From the NCBI RefSeq assembly GCF_030052815.1, contig NC_079507.1, forward strand, positions 65,303,144-65,367,143: a DNA stretch of 64,000 nt. Direction: 5' to 3'. How positions within the stretch are numbered: position 1 is the stretch's first letter; each line of letters starts with the position of its first letter. Made by a program: the position numbers and the translations under genes. This stretch comes from Hevea brasiliensis (lineage: Eukaryota; Streptophyta; Magnoliopsida; Malpighiales; Euphorbiaceae). The notes under the pieces were generated by a model. The model saw nothing but the letters and a program-made list of their open reading frames with translations. It ran no database searches and was not told the origin of the DNA. This document shows, piece after piece, positions 46,972 to 57,717 of this stretch.

Positions 46972-46983
46972 TGGTATCAGAGC
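46972..46983 (+). other. Representative primer binding site in the tandem array
   Basis: TGGTATCAGAGC, complementary to the 3' end of initiator tRNA-Met. The same site follows every internal LTR of the array, for example near 45943, 48005 and 52135, with point changes in some units (GTATTAGAGC near 51103). Confidence 0.85.
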
Positions 46984-49900
46984 GTGGGAATGATATTGGT
47001 GAGTTTGGTTAAAGGTGAAGATGCTGCGACATGCAAAAGTCACACATGCAATAATGGTGATGATGAAGAGTTGAAATTGAAGTGGGGCTCTTGATGCAAA
47101 ATCAAGAAGATTAATCACGTGAAAATTTTTAAAGAAACGAGCAAGTTACACCCAAGATGAAGATTGGAGAGATTGATGATTTGAAGTATTCAAGCTCAAG
47201 CATAGAGATGTGATGATTGAAGGCACCCAAGAATTTGAGGTATGCAATAGTTAATAGATTTTGAGTCATGATGGAGATTATTAGAATTATGACTCAAAAT
47301 CCTTATAAGATTTGAAGAGACCTTTTCTTAATTTGAGTAGGAGAAATATTCCTCAATAGGATAGAGGAATATTTCCTATATAAAGTAGAACTTTTATTTT
47401 AGTATTATTCCTAAATTGAGTGGGACTCCTAATCAGACTAGGATTAAGGGAATTAAAACTATAAATAGGTGAATGGTGGAAAAGGGTATTTGGCTTTCAG
47501 CTCATGGAGTGAGGCTGTTGCTCATTGTAGAGTGGGGCCTTGTCAATTGCTAAAAATTTGGCTCTGCCCATTGATGAGGGGCACTTGCCAATTGCAGTGG
47601 AGAGAGGCTTCGGCTCAAGGCAGAGTAAGAACATAGAATTCAAGAGGAAGGGATTCTTATCCATTGGTGTGAGGGCTCTTGCTCATATAGTTGAAGGCAC
47701 CCTTTGTGGTGTAGTGTTGTAATAGTAAATATATTGGGTTATGTCTAGAGGAGACTGAGATGGACTAACTAATATATTTACCATGAGCAGTTATATGGTT
47801 ATTTGGATTCTTTTATGTGTAATTGGGTTGATGGGTAGTATAGCTATGAGTTGATAATTATGATTTATTTATTGTTGATAGCGGAAGATGGCATGTCCGT
47901 GATTGTAGCTCTATGTTAAGATGGTGAACCACATAAATATTGGTATTTTGTATGTTTGCTTTATTTTTTTACAGTTTACACACTTCCACAGTGTACAACA
48001 AATTGGTATCAAAGCATGGGAATGATATTGGTGAGTTTGGTTGAAGATGGAGCTGCTGCGACATGTAAAAGTCACACATGCAATAATGGTGATGATGGAG
48101 AGTTGAAATTGAAGTGCAGCTCTTGATGCAAAATCAAGAAGATTGATTACGTGAAAATTTTTAAAGAAAGAAGCAAGTTACACCCAAGATGACAATCTGA
48201 GAGATTGATGAATTAAAGGGTTCAAGCTCAAGCATAAAGATGTAATGATTGAAGGCACCCAAGAATTTGAGGTATGCAATAGTTAATGGATTTTGAGTCA
48301 AGATGGAGATTGTTAGAATTATGGCTCAAAATCCTAATAAGATTTGAAGAGACCTTTTCCTAATTTAAGTAGGAAAAATATTCCTCAATAGGATAGAGGA
48401 ATATTTCCTATATAAAGTAGAAATTTTATTTTAGTGTTAATCCTATTTTGAGTGGAACTCAAAATCAGACTAGGATTGAGGGTATTAACACTATAAATAG
48501 GTGAATGGTGGAAAATGGTTATTTGGCTTTTAGCTCATAGAGTGAGGCTATTGCTCATTGTAAAGAGGGGCCTTGTCAATTGCTGAGTATTTGGCTCTGC
48601 CCATTGATGAGGGGCACTTGCCCATTGTAGTGTAGAGAGGCTTCGACCTAAGGTTAAGTAAAGACATAGAATTCAAGAGGAAGGGATTCTTGTCCATTAG
48701 TGAGAGGGCTCTTTCCCATATAATTGAAGGCACCCTTTGTGGTGTAGTATTGTAATAGTTAATATATTGGATTATGTCTAGAGGAGACTGAGAGAGACTA
48801 ACTAATATATTTACTATGAGCAGTTTGATGTTATATGAGTTTTCTTGTGTGTAATTGGGTTGATGAGTAGTACAGCTATGAGTTTGTAATGATGATTTAT
48901 TTATTGTTGATAGTGGAAGATGGCATGCCCATAGATGTAGTCCTATGTTGAGAGGGTGAACTATGTAAATATTGATGTTTTGTATATTTACTTTATTTTT
49001 TTTGTAGTTTACACACTTCCGCAGTGCATAATAAATTAGTATCAGAGCATGGGAATAGTATTGGTGAGTTTGGTTAAAGGTGAAGATGCTGCGACATGTA
49101 AAAGTCGCACATGTAATAATGGTGATGATAGAGAGTTGAAATTGAAGTGGAGCTCTTGATACAAAATCAAGAAGATTAATTACGTGAAAATTTTTGAAGA
49201 AAGAAGCAAGTTACACCCAAGATGATGATTGTAGAGATTGATGATTTGAAGGGTTCAAGCTCAAGCATAGAGATGTGATGATTGAAGGCACCCAAGAATT
49301 TGAGGTATGCAATAGTTAATGGATTTTGAGTCAAGATGGAGATTGTTAGAATTATGACTCAAAATCCTAATAAGATTTGAAGAGACCTTTTTCTAATTTG
49401 AATAGGAAAAATATTCATCAATAGGATAGAGGAATATTTCCTATATAAAGTAGAACTCTTATTTTAGTGTTAATCCTATTTTGAGTGGAACTCAAAATCA
49501 GACTAGGATTGAGGGTATTAACACTATAAATAGGTGAATGGTGGAAAAGGGTTATTTGGCTTTCAACTCATGGAGTGAGGCTATTGCTCATTGTAAAGAG
49601 GGGCCTTGTCAATTGCTGAGGATTTGGCTCTGCTCATTGATGAGGGGCACTTGCCCATTGCAGTGGAGAGATGCCTCAGCCTAAGGTGGAGTATGAACAT
49701 AGAGCTCCAGAGAAAGGGATTCTTGTCCATTGATGAGAGGGCTCTTGCCCATATAGTTGAAGGCACCCTTTGTGGTGTAGTGTTATAATAGTAAATATGT
49801 TGGGTTATGTCTAGAGGAGACTGAGAGGGACTAACTAATATATTTACTATGAGCAGTTTGATGTTATAAGGGTTCTCTTAGGTGTAATTGGGTTGATGGG

Positions 49901-52900
49901 TAGTATAGTTATGAGTTGGTAATTATGATTTAATTATTGTTGATAGTGGAAGATGGCATGTCTGTGAATGTAGACCTATGTTAAGATGGTGAACCACGTA
50001 AATATTAGTGTTTTATATATTTACTTTATTTCTTTACAGTTTATACGCTTCTGCAATGTACAACAAATTAGTATCAGAGGATGGGAATGATATTGGTGGG
50101 TTTGGTTGAAGGTGGAGCTGCTGCGACATGTAAAAGTCACACATGCAATAATGGTGATGATAGATAGTTGAAATTGAAGTGGAGCTCTTGATGCAATATC
50201 AAGAAGATTGATTACGTGAAAATTTTTGAAGAAAGAAGTAAGTTACACCCAAGATGACGATATGAGAGATTGATGATTTGAAGGGTTCAAGCTCAAGCAT
50301 ATAGATGTGATGAATGAAGGCACCCAAGAATTTGAGGTATGCGATAGTTAATGGATTTTGTGTCAAGATGGAGATTGTTAGAATTATGACTCAAAATCCT
50401 AATAAGATTTGAAGAGACCTTTTCCTAATTTGAGTAGGAAAAATATTCCTCAATAGGATAGAGGAATATTTCCTATATAAAGTAGAACTCTTATTTTAGT
50501 GTTATTCCTAAATTGAGTGAGACTCCTAATCAGACTAGGATTGAGGGTATTAACACTATAAATAGGTGAATGGTGGAAAAAGAATTATTTGACTTTCAGC
50601 TCATGGAGTGAGGCTATTGCTCATTGTAAAGAGGGGCCTTGTCAATTGCTGAGGATTTGGCTCTGCCTATTGATGAGGGGCACTTGCCCATTGCAGTGTA
50701 AAGAGGCTTCGGCCTAAGGTTAAGTAAGGACATAGAATTCAAGAGGAATGGATTCTTGTCCATTGGTGAGAGGGCTCTTGCCCATATAGTTGAAGGCACC
50801 CTTTGTAGTGTAGTATTGTAATAGTAAATATATTAGGTTGCGTTTAGAGGAGACTGAGAGGGACTAACTAATATATTTACTATGAGCAGTTTGATGTTAT
50901 ATGGGTTTTCTTGGGTGTAATTGTGTTGATGGATAGTATAGCTATGAGTTTGTAATGATGATTTATTTATTGTTGATAGTGGAGGATGGCATGCCCGTAG
51001 ATGTAGCTTTACGTTGAGAGGGTAAACCACATAAATATTGGTGTTTTGTGTATCTACTTTGTTTCTTTGCAGTTTACACACTTCCACAGTGCACAATAAA
51101 TTTGTATTAGAGCATGGGAATGATATTGGTGAGTTTGGTTAAAGGTGAAGATGCTGCGACATGCAAAAGTCACACATGCAATAATGGTGATGATGAAGAG
51201 TTGAAATTGAAGTGGGGCTCTTGATGCAAAATCAAGAAGATTAATCACGTGAAAATTTTTAAAGAAACGAGCAAGTTACACCCAAGATGAAGATTGGAGA
51301 GATTGATGATTTGAAGTATTCAAGCTCAAGCATAGAGATGTGATGATTGAAGGCACCCAAGAATTTGAGGTATGCAATAGTTAATAGATTTTGAGTCATG
51401 ATGGAGATTATTAGAATTATGACTCAAAATCCTTATAAGATTTGAAGAGACCTTTTCTTAATTTGAGTAGGAGAAATATTCCTCAATAGGATAGAGGAAT
51501 ATTTCCTATATAAAGTAGAACTTTTATTTTAGTATTATTCCTAAATTGAGTGGGACTCCTAATCAGACTAGGATTAAGGGAATTAAAACTATAAATAGGT
51601 GAATGGTGGAAAAGGGTATTTGGCTTTCAGCTCATGGAGTGAGGCTGTTGCTCATTGTAGAGTGGGGCCTTGTCAATTGCTAAAAATTTGGCTCTGCCCA
51701 TTGATGAGGGGCACTTGCCAATTGCAGTGGAGAGAGGCTTCGGCTCAAGGCAGAGTAAGAACATAGAATTCAAGAGGAAGGGATTCTTATCCATTGGTGT
51801 GAGGGCTCTTGCTCATATAGTTGAAGGCACCCTTTGTGGTGTAGTGTTGTAATAGTAAATATATTGGGTTATGTCTAGAGGAGACTGAGATGGACTAACT
51901 AATATATTTACCATGAGCAGTTATATGGTTATTTGGATTCTTTTATGTGTAATTGGGTTGATGGGTAGTATAGCTATGAGTTGATAATTATGATTTATTT
52001 ATTGTTGATAGCGGAAGATGGTATGTTTGTGGATGCAGCCCTATGTTAAGGGGGTGAACCACGTAAATATTAGTGTTTTGTATATTTGCTTTATTTTTTT
52101 GCAGTTTACATGCTTCTACAGTATACAACAAATTGGTATCAGAGCATGGGAATGATATTGGTGAGTTTGGTTGAAGGTGGAGCTGCTGCGACAAGTAAAA
52201 GTCGCACATGCAATAATGGTGATGATGGAGAGTTGAAATTGAAGTAGAGCTCTTAATGCAAAATCAAGAAGATTGATTATGTGAAAATTTTTGAAGAAAG
52301 AAGCAAGTTACACCCAACATAACGATCTGAGAGATTGATGATTTGAAAAGCATAGAGATGTGATGATTGAAGGCACCCAAGAATTTGAGGTATGCAATAG
52401 TTAATGGATTTTGAGTCATGATGGAGATTATTGAAATTATGACTCAAAATCCTAATAAGATTTGAAGAGATCTTTTCCTAATTTGATTAGGAAAAATATT
52501 CCTCAATAGGATAGAGGAATATTTCCTATATAAAGTAAAACTCTTATTTTAGTGTTATTCCTAAATTGATTGGGACTCCTAATCAGACTAGGATTGAGGG
52601 TATTAACACTATAAATAGGTGAATGGTGAAAAAGGGTTATTTGGCTTTCAGCTCATGGAGTGAGACTACTGCTCATTGTAAAGAGGGGCTTTGTCAATTG
52701 CTGAGGATTTGGCTCTGCCCATTGATGAGGGGCAATTGCCCATTGCAATGGAGAGAGGTTTCAGCCTAAGGTTTAGTAAGGACATAGAATTCAAGAGGAA
52801 GAGATTCTTGTCCATTGGTGAGAGGGCTCTTGCCCATATAGTTGAAGGCACCCTTTGTGGTGTAGTATTGTAGTAGTAAATATATTGGGTTATGTCTAGA

Positions 52901-54490
52901 GAAAACTGCGAGGGACTAACTAATATATTTTGTATAAGCAGTTTGATGTTATATAAGTTTTCTTGGGTGTAATTGGGTTGATGGGTTATATGGCTATGAG
53001 TTTGTAATGATTATTTATTTATTGTTGATAGTGGAAGATGGCATGCCCATAGATGTAGTCCTATGTTGAAAGGGTAAATTACATAAAAATTGGTGTTTTA
53101 TATATTTACTTTATTTTTTTACAGTTTACACGCTTCCACAGTGTACAATAAACTGGTATCGGAGCATGGGAATGATATTGGTGAGTTTAGTTAAAGATGA
53201 AGATGTTGCAACATGTAAAAGTCGCACATGTAATAATGGTGATGATAGAGAGTTGAAATTGAAGTGAAACTCTTGATACAAAATCAAGAAGATTAATTAT
53301 GTAAAAATTTTTGAAGAAAGAAGCAAGTTACACCCAAGATGAAGATTTGAGAGATTGATGATTTGAAGGGTTCAAGCTCAAGCATAGAGATGTGATGATT
53401 GAAGGCACCAAGAATTTGAGGTATGTAATAGTTAATGAATTTTGAGTCAAGATGGAGATTATTAGAATTATGACTCAAAATCCTAATAAGAATTGAAGAG
53501 ACCTTTTCCTAATTTGAGTAGGAGAAATATTCCTCAATAGGATAGAGGAATATTTTCTATATAAAGTAGAACTTTTATTTTAGTGTTATTCCTAAATTGA
53601 GTGGGTCTCCTAAACAGACTAGGATTAAGGGAATTAACACTATAAATAGGTGAATGGTGGAAAAGGATTATTTAACTTTCAGTTCATGGAGTGAGGCTGT
53701 TGCTCATTGTAGAGAGGGACCTTGTTGATTGCTAAGGATTTGGCTCTGCCCTTTGATGAGGGGCACTTGCTCATTGCAGTAGAGAGAGGCTTAGGCCTAA
53801 GGTGGAGTAAGGACATAGAATTTCAGAGGAAGGGATTCTTGTCCATTGATGAGAAGATTCTTGCCCATGTAGTTGAAGGCACCCTTGTGGTATAGTGTTG
53901 TAATAGTAAATATATTGAGTTTTGTCTAGAGGAGACTTAGAGGGACTAATTAATATATTTACTATGAACAGTTTGATGTTATATGGGTTCTCTTGGGTGT
54001 AATTGGGTTGATAGGTAGTATAGCTATGAGTTTGTAATGATGATTTATTTATTGTTGATAGTAGAAGATGGCATGCCCATGGATGTAGTCCTATATTGAG
54101 AGGGTGAACTACGTAAATATTGGTATTTTGTATGTTTGCTTTATTTTTTTGCAGTTTACACGCTTCCGTAGTGTACAACAAATTAGTATCCGAGCATAGG
54201 AATGATATTGGTGAGTTTGATTGAAGGTGGAGCTGCTGCGACATGTAAAAGTCGCACATGCAATAATGGTGATGATAGAGAGTTGAAATTGAAGTGGAGC
54301 TTTTGATGCAAAATCAAGAAGATTGATTACATGAAAATTTTTGAAGAAAGAAGCAAGTTGCACCCAAGATAAAAATTGGAGAGATTGATGATTTGAAGAG
54401 TTCAAGCTCAAGCATAGAGATGTGACGATTGAAGGCACCCAAAAATTTGCGGTATGCAATAGTTAATGAATTTTGAGTCAAGATAGAGAT

Positions 54491-55187
54491 CGTTAGAATT
54501 ATGACTCAAAATCCTAATAAGATTTGAAGAGACATTTTCCTAATTTGAGTAGGAGAAATATTCCTCAATATGATAGAGGAATATTTACTATATAAAGTTG
54601 AACTCTTATTTTAGTGTTATTCCTTAATTGAGTGGGACTCCTAATCAGACTATGATTGGGGGAATTAATACTATAAATAGATGAATGGTGGAAAATAGTT
54701 ATTTAGCTTTTAGCTCATGGAGTAAGGCTGTTGATCATTATAGAGAGGGGCCTTGTCAATTGCTGATGATTTGACTCTGTCCATTAATGAGGGGCACTTG
54801 CTCATTGCAGTGGAGAGAGGCTTCGACCTAAGGTGGGTTAAGGACTTAGAATTCAAGAGGAAGGGCTTATTGTCCATAGGTGATAGGGCTCTCGCCCATA
54901 TAGTTGAAGGCACTATTTGTGGTGTAGTATTGTAATAGTAAATATATTGGGTTATGTACAGAGGAGACTGAGAGGGACTAATTAATATATTTACTATGAG
55001 CAGTTTGATGTTGCATGGATTCTCTTGGGTATAATTGGGTTGATGGGTAATATAACTATGAGTTTGTAATGATGATTTATTTATTGTTGATAGTGGAAGA
55101 TGACATGCCCATAAATATAAGGCTATGTTGAGAGGATGAATCTTTTGCTTTATTTTGTAGTTTACACGCTTCCCACAGTGTACAACG
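54491..55187 (+). repeat. Terminal (last) LTR of the tandem array
   Basis: Starts CGTTAGAATTATGACTC and ends GTGTACAACG, directly against CIP7-like exon sequence. It is the only LTR of the array not followed by a PBS, so it marks the array's true 3' end. Confidence 0.85.
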
Positions 55188-55915
55188 CTTTATCCTAAGG
55201 TTATGGGAGGCACTTACTGTTCATTTCCTTTTTGTCCCCCAGGATTATTGGCAGATTCTTATTATCTTCGTCATTTGAACAATCTATAATGCTGCGATTT
55301 GATTTCTTATTATGACGTGAGGTTGATTTATGTCTTCTTTCCAATGAACCAACAGCTTCCTCCACCTGCTGCTTGAGAGCTTCTCCATCAATGAATTCGT
55401 CCTCATCAGATGTCTCATCAGACATGCTGCCCTTCTCTCCATCCCTCTTAGAAGTAGTGTAATTAATATTGCGGATGACCACCTTTGTAGAGGACTTCTT
55501 CCTTCGTACCTGCTCAACTGAAGACTGCTTTTCGCCATTCTGCAAATTGTCATCTGATTCGGTGTCTGAGCTGGAATCACTAGGTTCAGTGGAATCAACA
55601 GGGTTTGAAGTTTCCAGTCCTTTTTCATGTGACGACTTCTTATTCCTGGATGATGATTTATGCTTTTTATTACCATCTGGTTCCCAGTCATGCCCGAGGC
55701 TAGAATCATCCACTTTTGGAGGCCACAGCATATTCCCTTGAAAATATGGAGGGGGGACTTGCATACCAGGAAAAAGGTAGCCTTGATATGGGGGCATTTG
55801 TTGAAATACATGTCCTTGAAAATTGTGCATGCATTGAGGAAGATGGTTTGGCCATGTCATGGCCACTTGCGTTTTTTCATCTGTTGATTGCACTGGAGCT
55901 GATGTTGGCAAAACA
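55188..55915 (-). pseudogene. CIP7-like: CIP7-like large exon, 5' part (upstream of the 45 kb insertion)
   Basis: A long open segment starts near LPTSAPVQSTDEKTQV and contains a Pro/Met/Gly-rich stretch with MPPYQGYLFPGMQ, then a Ser/Asp-rich acidic region, KVVIRNINYTTSKRDGEKGS, DEDEFIDGEALKQQVEEAVG and a Lys/His-rich block. The reading frame shifts near 55258 (apparent loss of one base before the SANNPGGQKGNEQ stretch), and a TAA replaces the expected tryptophan codon just after. The exon is cut at 55188, where the retroelement array begins; the last exon bases are TAAAG on the minus strand. The same exon resumes at 10114, in the order expected from the family. Confidence 0.85.
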
Positions 55916-56399
55916 CTTTTTGAAAAAGAAGTTCATCAATATCAAAAATTGGCCAATTATAGAGGTTTAAACAAAACACGAATCACCGCTGAATTGGTGA
56001 TACAGAAATGTGGACAAGCATTTCTACTAACTTCTAGCAATGCAATGAAAATTGGTAATACAGGAAAGGACCCTGGTTAATTCAGGACTTGCGAATTAGC
56101 ACGCACTAGAAAACAAAAGAAGAATCAGCACCGAATTGCTATATGGCATTCAATTATATCCCAAATACTCTTTGCTGGAAAGGAAAGTGATCTATGGTAT
56201 TTTTAAGTATTTATCTTAATGTAACTATGCCAAACAACTATAACTTAAATACTATCAAGGTTAAGCATACTTCTAGAAAATGATGCAACTGGAAAAAGGC
56301 AAAATCTGACACAAGTTCCTTTATGTTTGCTATGTTCCATTGATAATGAGTCAAGTATCATGAGACAGATAGGAATATAAAATAAAAATTCTACCATAC

Positions 56400-56642
56400 C
56401 CTGGTTTATGTCTAAACTTCCAAGACTTGATTCAGACACTGATGCGATTGAGCCGTTCTGTTTCCCACCAGAGAGACCACTGATTTGGCTAGGATAATTT
56501 TCCTCACTGGCAAGCACTATTCCAGAAGTTCTGAGATAAGTTAACTCCAGTCTGGATGCCTGCATAGCTGCAATTTCATCCATCCAAAGCCGATCTTGGT
56601 TCTTTTTCTTGCATAATTCCACAAAATTTAAGCATGCTTCCC
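56400..56642 (-). pseudogene. CIP7-like: CIP7-like exon (EACLNFVELCKKKN ... DINQ)
   Basis: This open segment reads EACLNFVELCKKKNQDRLWM, then DEIAAMQASRLELTYL, a SGIVLASEENYPSQ stretch, and ends SLGSLDINQ before the donor GTATGG (56399). These are core CIP7-family motifs. The expected AG acceptor just before EACL is not obvious (TG in its place), so splicing of this exon may be impaired. Confidence 0.8.
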
Positions 56643-56734
56643 AGAGTAAAATCAGATATAGATCTTAAGCTGTTACTACTACCTCCAAAAGGTAGTTGTA
56701 GCGTATCAGATTGATTATTGGTAACCTTTTATAC

Positions 56735-56785
56735 CTTATACGTGAAGCTCCGAAACCATCAGCAAAGGAGATGAGATTATTTATA
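56735..56785 (-). pseudogene. CIP7-like: CIP7-like exon fragment (ISFADGFGASR)
   Basis: The minus strand encodes NLISFADGFGASRIR, then a donor-like GTATAA at 56734. It corresponds to the end of the family's helical mid-region exon. The preceding residues expected in that exon (the basic helix leading to the YARALVAGFE-like stretch) are not recognisable, so the 5' part is lost or too diverged. The left limit is exact at the donor and the right limit approximate. Confidence 0.6.
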
Positions 56786-57373
56786 CCTTCCCAGTGCAAT
56801 AGCCATTTCAGTCAAGTATTTGACATATTCACAGATGAAGTAAAATCAGATGAAATTACCAAACCTAAATCTTTGAATTCCAGTTCAAGACTGAAGTATT
56901 TCAGTGAAATTTAATACCACAGGAGTGAATGTATTAATTTAAACTTATCTAATTATTGCAAAACCTTTACCAATTGGGTTAATACTAGGCCAATGATTTC
57001 AACTAGTAATGGCAAACAAAATATATTTTTGGCTAAATCTGACAAGTCCAGATCTTCAACAATTGGACAGCCAACCATTAAATCAAAATTTTTTATTGAT
57101 TAGAAGGGAAAAGAAATTTATTGTCCCTTCGCAAGTAACCAGTAACTTGTAAGCCTACTTCTTTTTAGTTTTTTTTTTTTAATTAATTTGGATTTTGATC
57201 CAAATCCGATCAATTAAACAAGATGCATAGGAAAAGAATTGCAAATTGTACTTGTTGAAATTCAAGAACCTCCTAGTTTGTTCACTGCAGCAGTACGCAG
57301 CAATGCAACTGATAAATAGCTATATAACGAAGCAATAATACAGAAGCAAATAGGAATCCATGGACAGGGTTAC

Positions 57374-57550
57374 CTCTGGAGAGTGGCCTTAGTAAACCAG
57401 TGGGCATTTGCAGGGACAGGACGAAGGAAGATGGAGTAGCCACCTTTTGATATCTGATCTTTAGCGGTTTTTAAATGCAAAACAAACGGTTCTAGGAGGC
57501 CAGATGCCACTTTCTCACTCACACCACCAGCAAAAATCAACAGATCACAA
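57374..57550 (-). pseudogene. CIP7-like: CIP7-like exon 2
   Basis: Between an AG acceptor (57552-57551) and the donor GTAACC (57373) the sequence stays open. It encodes [19 protein letters not shown], then [20 protein letters not shown] and an ending in [10 protein letters not shown]. This joins exon 1 in frame (phase 2) and matches the most conserved part of the family. No damage is visible in it. Confidence 0.85.
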
Positions 57551-57658
57551 CTTCAAGAATTAATTCAGTAAAAAAGAATTTTAAAAAAAAAACCATATCA
57601 ATCAGCTGAAACAAACGCAAAAATTGCCAGTTTGCATGTAAATAAGGAATGCCCATAC

Positions 57659-57717
57659 GTGGTTCTGGTGGGAGTGAGCTGGAACCGCGCATGTTCAAGA
57701 ATCGTTCTTGAGTCCAT
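57659..57717 (-). pseudogene. CIP7-like: CIP7-like exon 1 (start codon exon)
   Basis: The ATG at 57717 begins MDSRTILEHARFQLTPTRT, the conserved N-terminus of plant CIP7-like proteins. The exon ends in phase 2 before the donor GTATGG at 57658. An upstream in-frame ATG at 57828 exists, but the added residues do not resemble the family, so the internal ATG is preferred. This exon is intact. Confidence 0.85.

Larger units (their letters stand above)
45614..55187 (+). mobile_element. Tandem array of a non-autonomous copia-type LTR retroelement, LTR-(internal-LTR)x9
   Basis: LTR starts (TGTTAGAATTATGACTC or close variants) recur at 46248, 47279, 48311, 49344, 50376, 51409, 52429, 53460 and 54491, a period of 1020-1033 bp. 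Each unit has an LTR of about 700-720 bp (a TATAAATAG box near its middle, end ACAAYA), a PBS TGGTATCAGAGC for initiator tRNA-Met, about 310 bp of non-coding internal sequence, and a purine stretch GATGGAGAT before the next LTR. Neighbouring units share the LTR between them. The first LTR is only a tail (45614 to about 45940), because the old LTR interrupts it. No gag or pol is present, so any movement would have needed proteins supplied by another copia element. Confidence 0.9.
3040..57717 (-). pseudogene. CIP7-like: COP1-interacting protein 7 (CIP7)-like gene, disrupted by two exonic transposon insertions
   Basis: Eight separated segments on the minus strand read, in order, as one plant CIP7-family protein: the N-terminus MDSRTILEHARFQLTPTRT, a conserved CDLLIFAGG exon, an ISFADGFGASR piece, an LWMDEIAAMQASR exon, a Ser/Asp-rich middle with VVIRNINY and VEEAVGSLERRHKS, and a C-terminus ending FRKLLLFGRKS. 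CIP7 is a nuclear light-signalling factor that binds COP1 in Arabidopsis; that role is known for the family and not shown here. Damage visible: a 45 kb insertion (10115-55187) and a 4.8 kb copia insertion (4358-9156), both inside exon sequence, in-frame stops at 9559 and 3321, frameshifts near 55258, 9355 and 3195, and no match for the exon expected between 56.8 and 57.3 kb. A functional paralogue probably exists elsewhere in the genome. Confidence 0.85.

Noticed and set aside
45614..55187. CRISPR-like or satellite array
   Set aside because: Period of 1 kb with LTR ends, PBS and TATA box in each unit; these are retroelement units, not short repeats with unique spacers.
3981..55187. The whole 45 kb interval as a giant natural intron of the CIP7-like gene
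   Set aside because: A GTAAGT-like donor does occur at 55216, but the codons on both sides belong to one exon of the family and the boundaries are retroelement LTR ends.
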